Below, piece by piece: positions 10,121-24,371 of a DNA stretch of 64,000 nucleotides. The number at the start of each line of letters is the position of its first letter. Within the stretch, counting starts at the first letter, position 1. Both the position numbers and the translations under genes were made by a program. The notes beneath the pieces were generated by a model. That model had not been told where the DNA came from and did no database searches. It saw only the letters and a list, made by a program, of their open reading frames with translations. Source of the stretch: Heterodera schachtii (taxonomy: Eukaryota > Nematoda > Chromadorea > Rhabditida > Heteroderidae); NCBI GenBank assembly GCA_023374025.1, contig SIJG01000026.1:760028-824027 (forward strand), read 5' to 3'.

Positions 10121-12632
10121 AAATAAATTTTAAACAGCCGCAATTTGGATATGAAAAGATCGTTTATTAATAACAAAGAAAATATTAAAAACTTTATGAG
10201 CTTAAAAAAATAAATATTTGTGAAAAATATATATATATTATTAAATTTATTCCACAAATAATTAAAAAAATTTATGAAGTACATTATAAACGTCAAAACC
10301 ATCAGCAGCCTCATCCAATCCGTTTCAACCGGTTCAACGCGGAATACAAATTACCAAGCCGCGAGGTTTGAGTATCATCGATCGATATATAAAGTACCGA
10401 TATATAAAGCACTAATGAATGCTTTTATATACAAACTAAAAAATCATTTAAATTTATAAAACAAAAATTATTTATTCAGCATTTAAATAGAAAAATAAAA
10501 AGCAATAATTTCACTGTGAGAGCATTTAAAAAATGTTTTGGTAATAACCATCTGCTGAAATTATCTTTTTTTTATTCTGCACCATGAAAATAAAAACAAC
10601 AAAAAATGTATAAGAAAATAAAAATTCTGACATTGGTAAAATGAAAATGTGATGCAAAATACTTTATTTTTGATTTACATGCAAATGATTTTTACGCAAT
10701 TATTCATTTAATTAACTTAAATACACACAAGCACACAAACCAGAGTAGCAGGCACAACAGATTGTTGACAAGAAATAATTTATTAATTTCATTTTTAATC
10801 AGTTCAACATCAATTGCACATAAATATCAACCTAAAAATAGGAAGAAATAAACTCAGAAAGTCTGAGATTTACATAAAATATTTATACAAAAATTGACAT
10901 AATTTAGAAAATATGGTATTAAAAACAAAGGAAATAAAAAAAAGTAAACAATTTTGTTAAAATGATTAAACCTAATATCAAACGAAGAGAATACAGAATA
11001 TGAAAATTTAACAAAATTAATGAAATAATTAGTGAATATGAAACGCAAAATTTAATTAAGTAAAAATAAATAATGATTTATTAAATTCTAAAATAAATGC
11101 CATATGAAAATAGATAAAATATATAAATTACGTTTGATAACTGTAATTAAAATTAAGAAAAATATACATATTATGGTAAGGCCATAATATTAAAAATTTT
11201 ATTTATTACGCAAAATAAATCATAGGCCAATAAAAATTTTGTGGGTTCAAAAACATGAAAGAGAAAAATAAAAAAAATAACTAAAATTAAATAATTTTAA
11301 TTCAATTGTTTGTATTTTTTGAATTGTCTCCACTGAAACGCCGAACAAAGATAACAGAGCTTGAAATTAGCTTTAATTTAAAAAGTAAAGATAATTAAAA
11401 ATAAACTTTTAAAACTATATTTTATTTTATGTAGGTAATTTTGTTAATAAAAACAAAGCAGCAATAATTATGTGAAATAATATAACTGAAAAATATCATT
11501 TTTCTAAATTAACTTTAACTAGTTTTTTAAAAAGCATGGCAAATTCAAATTATAAAATTTTAAAAAATTATAGAAAATACAAAGAACGCAGAAAACGTAA
11601 TAATTTTTTTCTATATTATCCGTAATTTGTTAACAATCAAAAAACAATTATATTTCGAATTAGACTAAATTAAAAGCAAACTAAGTACAAAAAATGATAA
11701 TTTGCACATAACAAAAAAATACACAATAATTTGGATCTTTAAATATAAGTTTAAGATCTTACCCTCTTAATCAGAACATTTCTGGGTAATAGTGCCGATC
11801 TCATCAATTTTAATAACTCCCAAAAATAGGAAACTAACATCCATTTCACTTAATTTCGAAGCCCGGACCCGAACTCAAATTACCATTATTCTTGATTAAA
11901 ACTTTATTTCGTTGGGGCCGGAAAGTCATGTCCAAACCCTGGTAATAACAATTTAAAAACAACAATTGTAAAAAGTTCAATCATCGACTACTATCTAAAA
12001 GCAAATAGGCATAATAAAAAGAATTTTTGATTAAATAGACTTCAGAGTCAAATAAAGTGACGAACATTTATCTAATAATAATAAAAAATTTAATTTCTTA
12101 CGCATATATTATAGCATTAATAATAATTAAGAAAACAAAACTTAATCTTGTACATTAATTAGAAAAAATCTTGTATAGAATAAAAAAAATAAAAAAATAA
12201 AAATTAAATTGAGGTTTTTTAAAATACAACACGAATTAAAAATGAGTAATCAAAAGTTAAATAAGGACAATTAACGAAGTGAATACTATTAAAATGCAAC
12301 GATTAAATTTTATTTTATATATTACAATGTTTCTTTTACATTCAAATGCATATAAAATAAAAAGTATAATATTTTTAAGAACAATTAAACAAAATATTCT
12401 AAACTATATTAATACACTAAAAAACAACTATAGCAATATAAAATAATTTTAATAAAGATAACTGGCTTCATGTCGCTTCATGTCTTCACTAGCTTTTCCA
12501 AAATTTATAAATAAACAAATAAATTAAACTAAAAGCAAACATGATAAGTGTCAGTTCAATTTTATTTTTTATCCTTTACATGAAAATAAATAACAATAAA
12601 TTTTTTTAAAAATTAAAGATTTTGCATTTTAT

Positions 12633-13266
12633 ATAATTATTAGAGACCGCATTTTGAGGCAGATGCCTTTTTTTTCTGCGCACTAGTTTCGATATATCGA
12701 GCATAAATAACGCATTTTCCACTTGGTTTGAGACTTCTACATTGACTTTTATTATGCCTTTTTTTGCCTTTTTCGTGATTTTCGTACCTTAAATGCCTTT
12801 TTTGGCATTTTGCTATTTTGGTACCTTTTTTGGCGTTTTTTCCGGAAAATTCCATTAAAAAAAGAAATAAAACGGGAAAATAGACCCCTAAGAAATGACT
12901 TGAAAAAATTTCGAAAAAATACATCCTTTAAAAATGAAAATTTTCAGAAATACACCCCTAAGAAGTGAAAATTTTTCTCAAAAATTGATCGCCAAAATTT
13001 CATTTTTTTATTGACAAAAATTTTAGTTTTTAAAAATTTTCTTTGTTCGAAAAACATTAAAAAATATTTAATATCATTTAAATAACAAAATTAAGTTTAT
13101 GGTTAAGTTTTACATGTTTGCTCCCTAAAAAACCTTATAAAAAATTTTTTAAATGCCTTTTTCGGGATTTTCGTGCCTTTTCATGCTTTTTTTCAATTTT
13201 TTGGTGCCTATTTTAGTGCCTTTTTCGCGATTTATGGTGCCTTTTTTTGCGGTCTCTAATAATTAT
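12633..13266. mobile_element. hAT-type element (12641-13258) with its 8-bp duplications
   Basis: The 618-bp element begins TAGAGACCGCA and ends TGCGGTCTCTA, flanked by ATAATTAT at 12633-12640 and 13259-13266. Subterminal regions repeat ATGCCTTTTT and GTGCCTTTTT blocks on both sides. The TAGAGACCG terminus is shared with the element at 2630-3870, so the two may use related transposases, although the interiors differ. The open frame at 12640-12924 (minus) translates these repeats and is not believed to be a gene. Confidence 0.9.
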
Positions 13267-16200
13267 ACATAAATTAAACTATTTTCTTCATTTAAGAAAA
13301 CCCATTGAATTAAAAGATGTGCATATGAGCTGCTCAAGATATTGAGAAAATTATTTTATAAGGTCTCCCAAAAGCTTCAAAATTTACATTAACAAATAAA
13401 TGTACTAAAGAGTGCTATCAATTCTTCGTGCCGAGATAATTTTACAAAAAGATATAAAAAAAGCATAATTCAATTAGATTTATTTAAAATTCGTAAAAAG
13501 CCAAAATTTAACATTATCATTAATTTGCATCGAAAAATACTAATAATCTATAATTTCCCTTAAACATAAAGCGCGACATAAGCAAATTACTTTTTCGTTT
13601 TTTGCTTCTCACAGATTTGTCGTGGGAATACAAGACATAATCATACGCTCTCTCCGGCAGTAGAACAGCAATATTTTAAATTTATTTTAATTATTTATTA
13701 AACAACTCAATTTATTAAATTTATATACATTATACAAAAAATTAAATAACACAAAAATTACTTTCATTTTCACTGCGTAACATAATAATTAAGATTTTGA
13801 AAATAAGACGAAAAAGATAATTAATCAAAAAAAAAATCAATTTCAAAGCATACATTGTGAATATCTAAATATTTAACTATAAATAAAGCAATTATTATTT
13901 TTTATTTAAACATCCAAAATTAATTAAACTCTGGAAAATACACCCAACTAAATCCGAGCAATGGAAAAATGAATGTAAATTAAAACTTAACATCTTTTTA
14001 GTTTGTAAAATATAAATCAATCCTATATTTTAATTGTAATTATTATAAAAATATCAAAGCGACATTGCGAAAACATTGGAAAATTAATGAATATGTGGTC
14101 AATAATAAATAAAAAGCAAACGTATTGGAATAAAAGGAATAAACAATTAAGTCGGAACGTATGAAATAAATAATAAAATATGGCACATAAAAGGGTAAAT
14201 AATAATAAAAACTTTTTTAATATACAATCACAAAATTATAAAAACTTTTAATATTTTATCTAAAAATTGCTTTTGAAAGAAATAATCATTAATTCATTTT
14301 TTAAATGGTCAAAAAATATAAACACAATTATGTGTATTTTTTGGACTCTTTCCACCGCCACGCACACAAAAACTAGAGACGTCGCTTGAAAATTATAATT
14401 AACTAAAGTAGATGGAAGCATGAGTGAAGCAACAAAATTTCCTGACGATACGATGCCGAGAAAAATTATTTTAATAAATATTCAAAAATGTCTAGCTTGG
14501 AATTCAAACAAATATTCTTTCAAATAATTAGTAAATTAAACAAATTTTAATCTTTAAACTTAAAATTATTTAAAGTATCTATATTCTATATCAAAAATAT
14601 TACTTATAGTTTGTAAAAACAAAACAACTTACAAAATTAATTTGATTTCAAATATAAAATCTAAAACGAAATAAAATGAGGAAACACTACAATTTTGCTC
14701 AAGTAAATTTCAAGGCTAGTAAAGGATAATTTAATATTTTACCTTAAAAAGGAATTTTTAAATCTTTATAAAATGTAATACCGAAATTATTTCTTGTTGT
14801 TTTATTTTAAGACAACATTTAATTCATATTATAAAATGTGCTTTTAGAGGAGTAAATAATTTATAAATATCTTTTTAATTATTATTTTTGTAATATGTAA
14901 GAAATAAAAATTAAATTCTTAAACTTGGTTAGACATATTTCTAGCCAAAAGAACATACAAAATCTTTTCCCGAACGACTTTTACTAGTTATATATATTCA
15001 AAAATGTAAATGAACTATTACAGTAAATACAAGCAATGAAATATCAAATTTTACAATAATTAGACGGAAAACCGACGGGAAAATATATAATGGATAACTT
15101 TTATTATCAACAAAGAATTCAAGTTCATCGTGTCAGAAAAATCTACATCGGACACGCTATTACAGTAAGTTTGCTGCATTTTATAAAATGAAAAAAATAT
15201 ATATAATTTTTAATATTTATTATGTTTGATTTTTGATAAAATGGCATAAGTGATAAAATACCAACAAACAATAAGAATTAAAAAATTCATTGTTTTATAA
15301 AATTGAAATGACCCAATAAAAATATAATAAATGTTATTGGAAAAAAAAAATAAAACTAAACATTATATTGCAATATTTTAGAATTGCTTCTATGCTATAT
15401 TATTATAAAATCAGTCAGTTTTAAGTTTTCAAAAATCCTTTTCAAAACTTAGTAATTGAGTCAAACAAAAAAGTTAAATACTAAAAACACATAAATAATA
15501 TTACCAATGCAATTTTAAAAAGTGCTTAATAATGGAGGGAAGGAAGCCATTTACGCCCAATGCACTTGCGCAAGAGTCGAATTGAAAATTAACCGAACTA
15601 AACAACATAACATATATACTATTCATCGTGAAATTATGACAATTATTTGGGCTTGAAGCAATTAATCTAAAAATATATTATAACCAAAAAAAGAATTAAT
15701 CACAATATAACAAACTCAATAAAAAAGCAAAACTAATTAATAAGTAATGTGGAATAAAATATAAGATGATAATCATTTTAAAAATCAAAGACATATTTTA
15801 TCAAACAATATGCACCTTTAAACCTACACACTACTTTTTTTAAAAATTGTTCAGCCATTACAGTTAGTAAACTTGTTATCGTCACCAAAGACAATGTTTT
15901 AAAAATAAATTTTCAATAAATAATATTTGTTGTTAACAAAGATATCAAATAAAAATTTATTTATTTATGTTAGGAAATGAGTTTAAATTAAATAGAAGTA
16001 ATTAATAATAATCCAAACAATATCGCTGTAGGTTTATTTAGGTTAATTGAGTAATATGAGGCATATTATTATATTTATTTTATTAAATTATATATTCAAA
16101 TTAGGGTTAAGCCCCGAGCCCTCGGGGGGCAAAAAGTCGGGGGCCGGGGACCTCGGGGGGCGACATGTCGGGGGTCGGGTCGGGGGGGAGCTCAATTGTC

Positions 16201-16683
16201 GGGGGTCGGGGACCCCGATCGGGTAGTGATCAACGAAATTTTTTGACGAAAAACTGAATGTTTATTTTTAAATTATCGTAAATTTTCCTTTTTTTCACTT
16301 TAATCATCTGATTTCGTTAGCGCAAGCTAGAGTGAGTCCAAGCTGGCCTTTAAATCAGGGGCTTCCATTTGTTCTTATCTATAAGAATTTCTTTGGGGTA
16401 GCGACGAAAATTGTTCTGATTTCTTAAATATATTTATAATTTCGAAATTTTATAATGTCACTATTTTTCCAGAAATTTCAAGGTCTGCCGCAAAATTTTT
16501 TGATCTTTTGATCCAGAATTTACTGAAATTTGTCCTTATTTCTAAGATTTTCCTATTTTCAGGCATCACCTAAACTTTTTAAATTTTTTCTGATTAATGT
16601 TTTATTTCGCTGGTTTTTGAGAAAAAAAACTTTAAATTTTATGTAAAAATGTAACAAAAACTCCCAATTTTCAATTTTTTTTT

Positions 16684-16708
16684 CCGGCGACACCTATCGG
16701 CACCGTCA
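16684..16708 (-). repeat. GC-rich hairpin module, diverged
   Basis: Reverse-orientation copy with a TATC loop and two arm changes (CGACACC/CACCGTC). Confidence 0.7.
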
Positions 16709-16825
16709 GCCCTAAAATTTGATAGTATTTTGATCAAATAAATTGTAAAAATTTACTGATTTGAAGTTGCTAAATGTTATTATTTTTGACCCTAAAATCC
16801 AGGGGCGTATCTAGAAAAATTTTTC

Positions 16826-16841
16826 GGGGGGGGGGGGGGGG
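16826..16841 (+). repeat. Run of 16 G
   Basis: Uninterrupted G run in the transposon debris, followed by a T run. Could form a quadruplex, and its length should be distrusted because such runs are hard to sequence. Confidence 0.7.
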
Positions 16842-17094
16842 ACGACCTTTTTTTTTTTTTGCTCTTCAACTGAAGACCGACCTTTTTTTTGCTATTAACT
16901 CAATTAAAAAAAATTTTCCCGCTGATGGGTAAAAAATACACTTTTTCACTATAAAATTTTTTAATTTTCGTTTGGGGGGGGGATTCGAAAAAATTTGCCA
17001 TTATTTGCTAGAAAATTTTTTAAAATTTTCATTTTTTTTCGGCCTTGGTGTACATATTTTAAAAATTACCGATCGGCACCATGGTTTTGGGGGG

Positions 17095-17118
17095 CCGGCG
17101 GTGCCGATAGGCGCCACT
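17095..17118 (+). repeat. GC-rich hairpin module
   Basis: GGCGGTGCC arm, GATA loop and a decayed right arm (GGCGCCACTGG). Lies about 90 bp before the start of the second large copy. Confidence 0.8.
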
Positions 17119-17204
17119 GGAAAGTTTTTCATATTTTTTAATGAATTTTATTAAGAAAATCTGTTCAAAATCTCAAAAATTTTCAATATTTTCCGCCTTC
17201 GTGG

Positions 17205-20200
17205 AAAATATATTAACTAACATAAAAGGACATAAGAAATTAACTGCAAAAAAAAACTAAGAAAAACTGATATTAGAAATAATAAGATAATTCTTTATTC
17301 AATTTAACAAAAAATATCATTAAATATAAATGCCACAAGCATATATTGTAAAACATAATGACTAACAATGACAAGTAATGAGTATTTCAAAAAGGAAAAA
17401 TGAAGTATCAGTTGGTATGGTATAATTTCTTTTAAACCTCATCAATTTTTAATTAAAAAAGTTTTTCGGTTTAAAACGTGAATGTGAAAAAAAAATTAAA
17501 AATATAATTCAAGTTTAAATTATAATACATTTAAATTTGTCGAAATTATTATTTTTTTATTTTAACTTTCCTTGGTATTTTAAAATATATTCTACCTTTT
17601 TCATAAAATAAATTATTTTTTGAATTAAATCACTAAATTTACATGAAATAATCCATGAAAAAGGTGATAGGCAGTTAAATAATGAACAACAATTGATAAT
17701 TCTTCTAAAAATTAATGAATATATGAATCAAAAATATAAATGAAGAATGGAATAGATAATCTATGAAATTTTCGATAATTGCATATCTTTTGCTTTAAAA
17801 ATATTTACTTTTAAATTTAGTCGATAAAACTGATATTAGAAATAATAGATAATTCTCTATTTAACCAAAAAAATGAATAAATATAAATGTTACAAGTATA
17901 TATTATAACCTTAATTGACAAACAAAGACAAGTAATGTACATTTCAAAAAGTAAAAATGACTGTATCAAGTTGGTATGGTATATTACAATAAATAAATTT
18001 TAAACAGCCGCAATTTGGATATGAAAAGATCGTTTATTAATAACAAAGAAAATATTAAAAACTTTATGAGCTTAAAAAATAAATATTTGTGAAAAATATA
18101 TATATATTATTAAATTTATTCCACAAATAATTAAAAAAATTTATGAAGTACATTATAAACGTCAAAACCATCAGCAGCCTCATCCAATCCGTTTCAACCG
18201 GTTCAACGCGGAATACAAATTACCAAGCCGCGAGGTTTGAGTATCATCGATCGATATATAAAGTACCGATATATAAAGCACTAATGAATGCTTTTATATA
18301 CAAACTAAAAAATCATTTAAATTTATAAAACAAAAATTATTTATTCAGCATTTAAATAGAAAAATAAAAAGCAATAATTTCACTGTGAGAGCATTTAAAA
18401 AATGTTTGGTAATAACCATCTGCTGAAATTATCTTTTTTTTATTCTGCACCATGAAAATAAAAACAACAAAAAATGTATAAGAAAATAAAAATTCTGACA
18501 TTGGTAAAATGAAAATGTGATGCAAAATACTTTATTTTTGATTTACATGCAAATGATTTTTACGCAATTATTCATTTAATTAACTTAAATACACACAAGC
18601 ACACAAACCAGAGTAGCAGGCACAACAGATTGTTGACAAGAAATAATTTATTAATTTCATTTTTAATCAGTTCAACATCAATTGCACATAAATATCAACC
18701 TAAAAATAGGAAGAAATAAACTCAGAAAGTCTGAGATTTACATAAAATATTTATACAAAAATTGACATAATTTAGAAAATATGGTATTAAAAACAAAGGA
18801 AATAAAAAAAAGTAAACAATTTTGTTAAAATGATTAAACCTAATATCAAACGAAGAGAATACAGAATATGAAAATTTAACAAAATTAATGAAATAATTAG
18901 TGAATATGAAACGCAAAATTTAATTAAGTAAAAATAAATAATGATTTATTAAATTCTAACATAAATGCCATATGAAAATAGATAAAATATATAAATTACG
19001 TTTGATAACTGTAATTAAAATTAAGAAAAATATACATCTTATGGTAAGGCCATAATATTAAAAATTTTATTTATTACGCAAAATAAATCATAGGCCAATA
19101 AAAATTTTGTGGGTTCAAAAACATGAAAGAGAAAAATAAAAAAAATAACTAAAATTAAATAATTTTAATTCAATTGTTTGTATTTTTTGAATTGTCTCCA
19201 CTGAAACGCCGAACAAAGATAACAGAGCTTGAAATTAGCTTTAATTTAAAAAGTAAAGATAATTAAAAATAAACTTTTAAAACTATATTTTATTTTATGT
19301 AGGTAATTTTGTTAATAAAAACAAAGCAGCAATAATTATGTGAAATAATATAACTGAAAAATATCATTTTTCTAAATTAACTTTAACTAGTTTTTTAAAA
19401 AGCATGGCAAATTCAAATTATAAAATTTTAAAAAATTATAGAAAATACAAAGAACGCAGAAAACGTAATAATTTTTTTCTATATTATCCGTAATTTGTTA
19501 ACAATCAAAAAACAATTATATTTCGAATTAGACTAAATTAAAAGCAAACTAAGTATAAAAAATGATAATTTGCACATAACAAAAAAATACACAATAATTT
19601 GGATCTTTAAATATAAGTTTAAGATCTTACCCTCTTAATCAGAACATTTCTGGGTAATAGTGCCGATCTCATCAATTTTAATAACTCCCAAAAATAGGAA
19701 ACTAACATCCATTTCACTTAATTTCGAAGCCCGGACCCGAACTCAAATTACCATTATTCTTGATTAAAACTTTATTTCGTTGGGGCCGGAAAGTCATGTC
19801 CAAACCCTGGTAATAACAATTTAAAAACAACAATTGTAAAAAGTTCAATCATCGACTACTATCTAAAAGCAAATAGGCATAATAAAAAGAATTTTTGATT
19901 AAATAGACTTCAGAGTCAAATAAAGTGACGAACATTTATCTAATAATAATAAAAAATTTAATTTCTTACGCATATATTATAGCATTAATAATAATTAAGA
20001 AAACAAAACTTAATCTTGTACATTAATTAGAAAAAATCTTGTATAGAATAAAAAAAATAAAAAAATAAAAATTAAATTGAGGTTTTTTAAAATACAACAC
20101 GAATTAAAAATGAGTAATCAAAAGTTAAATAAGGACAATTAACGAAGTGAATACTATTAAAATGCAACGATTAAATTTTATTTTATATATTACAATGTTT

Positions 20201-23200
20201 CTTTTACATTCAAATGCATATAAAATAAAAAGTATAATATTTTTAAGAACAATTAAACAAAATATTCTAAACTATATTAATACACTAAAAAACAACTATA
20301 GCAATATAAAATAATTTTAATAAAGATAACTGGCTTCATGTCGCTTCATGTCTTCACTAGCTTTTCCAAAATTTATAAATAAACAAATAAATTAAACTAA
20401 AAGCAAACATGATAAGTGTCAGTTCAATTTTATTTTTTATCCTTTACATGAAAATAAATAACAATAAATTTTTTTAAAAATTAAAGATTTTGCATTTTAT
20501 ATAATTATTAGAGACCGCATTTTGAGGCAGATGCCTTTTTTTTCTGCGCACTAGTTTCGATATATCGAGCATAAATAACGCATTTTCCACTTGGTTTGAG
20601 ACTTCTACATTGACTTTTATTATGCCTTTTTTTGCCTTTTTCGTGATTTTCGTACCTTAAATGCCTTTTTTGGCATTTTGCTATTTTGGTACCTTTTTTG
20701 GCGTTTTTTCCGGAAAATTCCATTAAAAAAAGAAATAAAACGGGAAAATAGACCCCTAAGAAATGACTTGAAAAAATTTCGAAAAAATACATCCTTTAAA
20801 AATGAAAATTTTCAGAAATACACCCCTAAGAAGTGAAAATTTTTCTCAAAAATTGATCGCCAAAATTTCATTTTTTTATTGACAAAAATTTTAGTTTTTA
20901 AAAATTTTCTTTGTTCGAAAAACATTAAAAAATATTTAATATCATTTAAATAACAAAATTAAGTTTATGGTTAAGTTTTACGTGTTTGCTCCCTAAAAAA
21001 CCTTATAAAAAATTTTTTAAATGCCTTTTTCGGGATTTTCGTGCCTTTTCATGCTTTTTTTCAATTTTTTGGTGCCTATTTTAGTGCCTTTTTCGCGATT
21101 TATGGTGCCTTTTTTGCGGTCTCTAATAATTATACATAAATTAAACTATTTTCTTCATTTAAGAAAACCCATTGAATTAAAAGATGTGCATATGAGCTGC
21201 TCAAGATATTGAGAAAATTATTTTATAAGGTCTCCCAAAAGCTTCAAAATTTACATTAACAAATAAATGTACTAAAGAGTGCTATCAATTCTTCGTGCCG
21301 AGATAATTTTACAAAAAGATATAAAAAAAGCATAATTCAATTAAATTTATTTAAAATTCGTAAAAAGCCAAAATTTAACATTATCATTAATTTGCATCGA
21401 AAAATACTAATAACCTATAATTTCCCTTAAACATAAAGCGCGACATAAGCAAATTACTTTTTTCGTTTTTTGCTTCTCACAGATTTGTCGTGGGAATACA
21501 AGACATAATCATACGCTCTCTCCGGCAGTAGAACAGCAATATTTTAAATTTATTTTAATTATTTATTAAACAACTCAATTTATTAAATTTATATACATTA
21601 TACAAAAAATTAAATAACACAAAAATTACTTTCATTTTCACTGCGTAACATAATAATTAAGATTTTGAAAATAAGACGAAAAAGATAATTAATCAAAAAA
21701 AAAATCAATTTCAAAGCATACATTGTGAATATCTAAATATTTAACTATAAATAAAGCAATTATTTTTTTTATTTAAACATCCAAAATTAATTAAACTCTG
21801 GAAAATACACCCAACTAAATCCGAGCAATGGAAAAATCAATGTAAATTAAAACTTAACATCTTTTTAGTGTAAAATATAAATCAATCCTATATTTTAATT
21901 GTAATTATTATAAAAATATCAAAGCGACATTGCGAAAACATTGGAAAATTAATGAATATGTGGTCAATAATAAATAAAAAGCAAACGTATTGGAATAAAC
22001 GGAATAAACAATTAAGTCGGAACGTATGAAATAAACAATAAAATATGGCACATAAAAGGGTAAATAATAATAAAAACTTTTTTAATATACAATCACAAAA
22101 TTATAAAAACTTTTAATATTTTATCTAAAAATTGCTTTTGAAAGAAATAATCATTAATTCATTTTTTAAATGGTCAAAAAATATAAACACAATTATGTGT
22201 ATTTTTTGGACTCTTTCCACCGCCACGCACACAAAAACTAGAGACGTCGCTTGAAAATTATAATTAACTAAAGTAGATGGAAGCATGAGTGAAGCAACAA
22301 AATTTCCTGACGATACGATGCCGAGAAAAATTATTTTAATAAATATTCAAAAATGTCTAGCTTGGAATTCAAACAAATATTCTTTCAAATAATTAGTAAA
22401 TTAAACAAATTTTAATCTTTAAACTTAAAATTATTTAAAGTATCTATATTCTATATCAAAAATATTACTTATAGTTTGTAAAAACAAAACAACTTACAAA
22501 ATTAATTTGATTTCAAATATAAAATCTAAAACGAAATAAAATGAGGAAACACTACAATTTTGCTCACGTAAATTTCAAGGCTAGTAAAGGATAATTTAAT
22601 ATTTTACCTTAAAAAGGAATTTTTAAATCTTTATAAAATGTAATACCGAAATTATTTCTTGTTGTTTTATTTTAAGACAACATTTAATTCATATTATAAA
22701 ATGTGCTTTTAGAGGAGTAAATAATTTATAAATATCTATTTAATTATTATTTTTATAATATGTAAGAAATAAAAATTAAATTCTTAAAAATAAATTAAAA
22801 CTTGGTTAGACATATTTCTAGCCAAAAGAACATACAAAATCTTTTCCCGAACGACTTTTACTAGTTATATATATTCAAAAATGTAAATGAACTATTACAG
22901 TAAATACAAGCAATGAAATATCAAATTTTACAATAATTAGACGGAAAACCGACGGGAAAATATATAATGAATAACTTTTATTATCAACAAAGAATTAAAG
23001 TTCATCGTGTCAGAAAAATCTACATCGGACACGCTATTACAGTAAGTTTGCTGCATTTTATAAAATGAAAAAAATATATATAATTTTTAATATTTATTAT
23101 GTTTGATTTTTGATAAAATGGCATAAGTGATAAAATACCAACAAACAATAAGAATTAAAAAATTCATTGTTTTATAAAATTGAAATGACCCAATAAAAAT

Positions 23201-23979
23201 ATAATAAATGTTATTGGAAAAAAAAATAAAACTAAACATTATATTGCAATATTTTAGAATTGCTTCTATGCTATATTATTATAAAATCAGTCAGTTTTAA
23301 GTTTTCAAAAATCCTTTTCAAAACTTAGTAATTGAGTCAAACAAAAAAGTTAAATACTAAAAACACATAAATAATATTACCAATGCAATTTTAAAAAGTG
23401 CTTAATAATGGAGGGAAGGAAGCCATTTACGCCCAATGCACTTGCGCAAGAGTCGAATTGAAAATTAACCGAACTAAACAACATAACATATATACTATTC
23501 ATCGTGAAATTATGACAATTATTTGGGCTTGAAGCAATTAATCTAAAAATATATTAGAACCAAAAAAAGAATTAATCACAATATAACAAACTCAATAAAA
23601 AAGCAAAACTAATTAATAAGTAATGTGGAATAAAATATAAGATGATAATCATTTTAAAAATCAAAGACATATTTTATCAAACAATATGCACCTTTAAACC
23701 TACACACTACTTTTTTTAAAAATTGTTCAGCCATTACAGTTAGTAAACTTGTTATCGTCACCAAAGACAATGTTTTAAAAATAAATTTTCAATAAATAAT
23801 ATTTGTTGTTAACAAAGATATCAAATAAAAATTTATTTATTTATGTTAGGAAATGAGTTTAAATTAAATAGAAGTAATTAATAATAATCCAAACAATATC
23901 GCTGTAGGTTTATTTAGGTTATTATTGAGTAATATGAGGCATATTATTATATTTATTTTATTAAATTATATATTCAAAT
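17205..23979 (+). repeat. Large near-identical duplication, copy 2 (6775 bp)
   Basis: Second copy of 9335-16101 in the same orientation, offset 7870 bp at its start. Unlike copy 1, the sequence after its end continues into different A-rich DNA (GACAATAAATAG). Carries the same hAT-type element as copy 1 with the same duplication. Confidence 0.95.
20501..21133. mobile_element. hAT-type element (20509-21125) in copy 2
   Basis: Same element as 12641-13258, 617 bp, same TAGAGACCGCA ends and same ATAATTAT duplication at 20501-20508 and 21126-21133. The shared duplication shows it was in place before the 6.8 kb segment was copied. Confidence 0.9.
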
Positions 23980-24371
23980 AGACAATAAATAGAGCTTTTA
24001 AAAGTTTAAAAATGTTAAAATTTTAAAGATTAAAAAATACAAAGCAAACAAATTGCGAATTGTTTGAAAATTAATATGAATAAATTGAAAAAGGGATAAG
24101 TTAACTTTTTTTTTGTGAAATGCATACCAAATTAGTCTTATTGCTTATATTTAAAGACAACTTTAATTATTTATTATTATTATTATTATTATAAAATGTT
24201 CATTTTAGAGGAGTAAATAATTTATAACTAGCGAAATATTTTGTTATTGTTTTAAATAGGCAAGAAATAATCCTCAAAATTCTTAATATAAATTAAGTTA
24301 GACCTGAATACTGTGCGTCCAGGCGGGTCCATTACCTTTCCCAAATTGGTAGCGGTGGTGTTAACAATCAT
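23980..24371. other. AT-rich transition, short ATT microsatellite
   Basis: No gene seen. Contains an ATT repeat at about 24171-24192. From 24300 on the base composition becomes less AT-rich. Confidence 0.5.

Larger units (their letters stand above)
9335..16101 (+). repeat. Large near-identical duplication, copy 1 (6767 bp)
   Basis: Matches 17205-23979 base for base except for scattered substitutions and short indels, for example at about 9802-9812, 9951, 10040, 11080, 11168, 13108 and a 12-bp difference near 14925. Left limit: the match begins at AAAATATATTAACTAAC. Right limit: it ends at TATATTCAAAT. The copy is non-coding apart from short chance frames and holds a hAT-type element at 12641-13258. 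Confidence 0.95.
16102..17204. mobile_element. Transposon debris between the two large copies
   Basis: Begins TAGGGTTAAGCCCCGAGCC, hAT-like, right after ATTCAAAT, followed by runs of GTCGGGGGTCGGGG to about 16225. Other pieces are a CAGGGGCTTCC end at 16356 followed by a GTTCTTATCTATAAG block, a GC hairpin at 16684, a CAGGGGCGTATCTAG end at 16800 followed by 16 consecutive G, and a second GC hairpin at 17095. No complete element with both ends was found, so these look nested or truncated. Confidence 0.65.

Noticed and set aside
10274..10459. 61-codon frame conserved in both large copies (also 18143-18328)
   Set aside because: It is kept only because the DNA is duplicated; the codons are AT-rich and there is no domain or splice context.
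12640..12924. 94-codon minus frame (also 20508-20792)
   Set aside because: It lies entirely within the hAT-type element and translates its repeats; no transposase motif.
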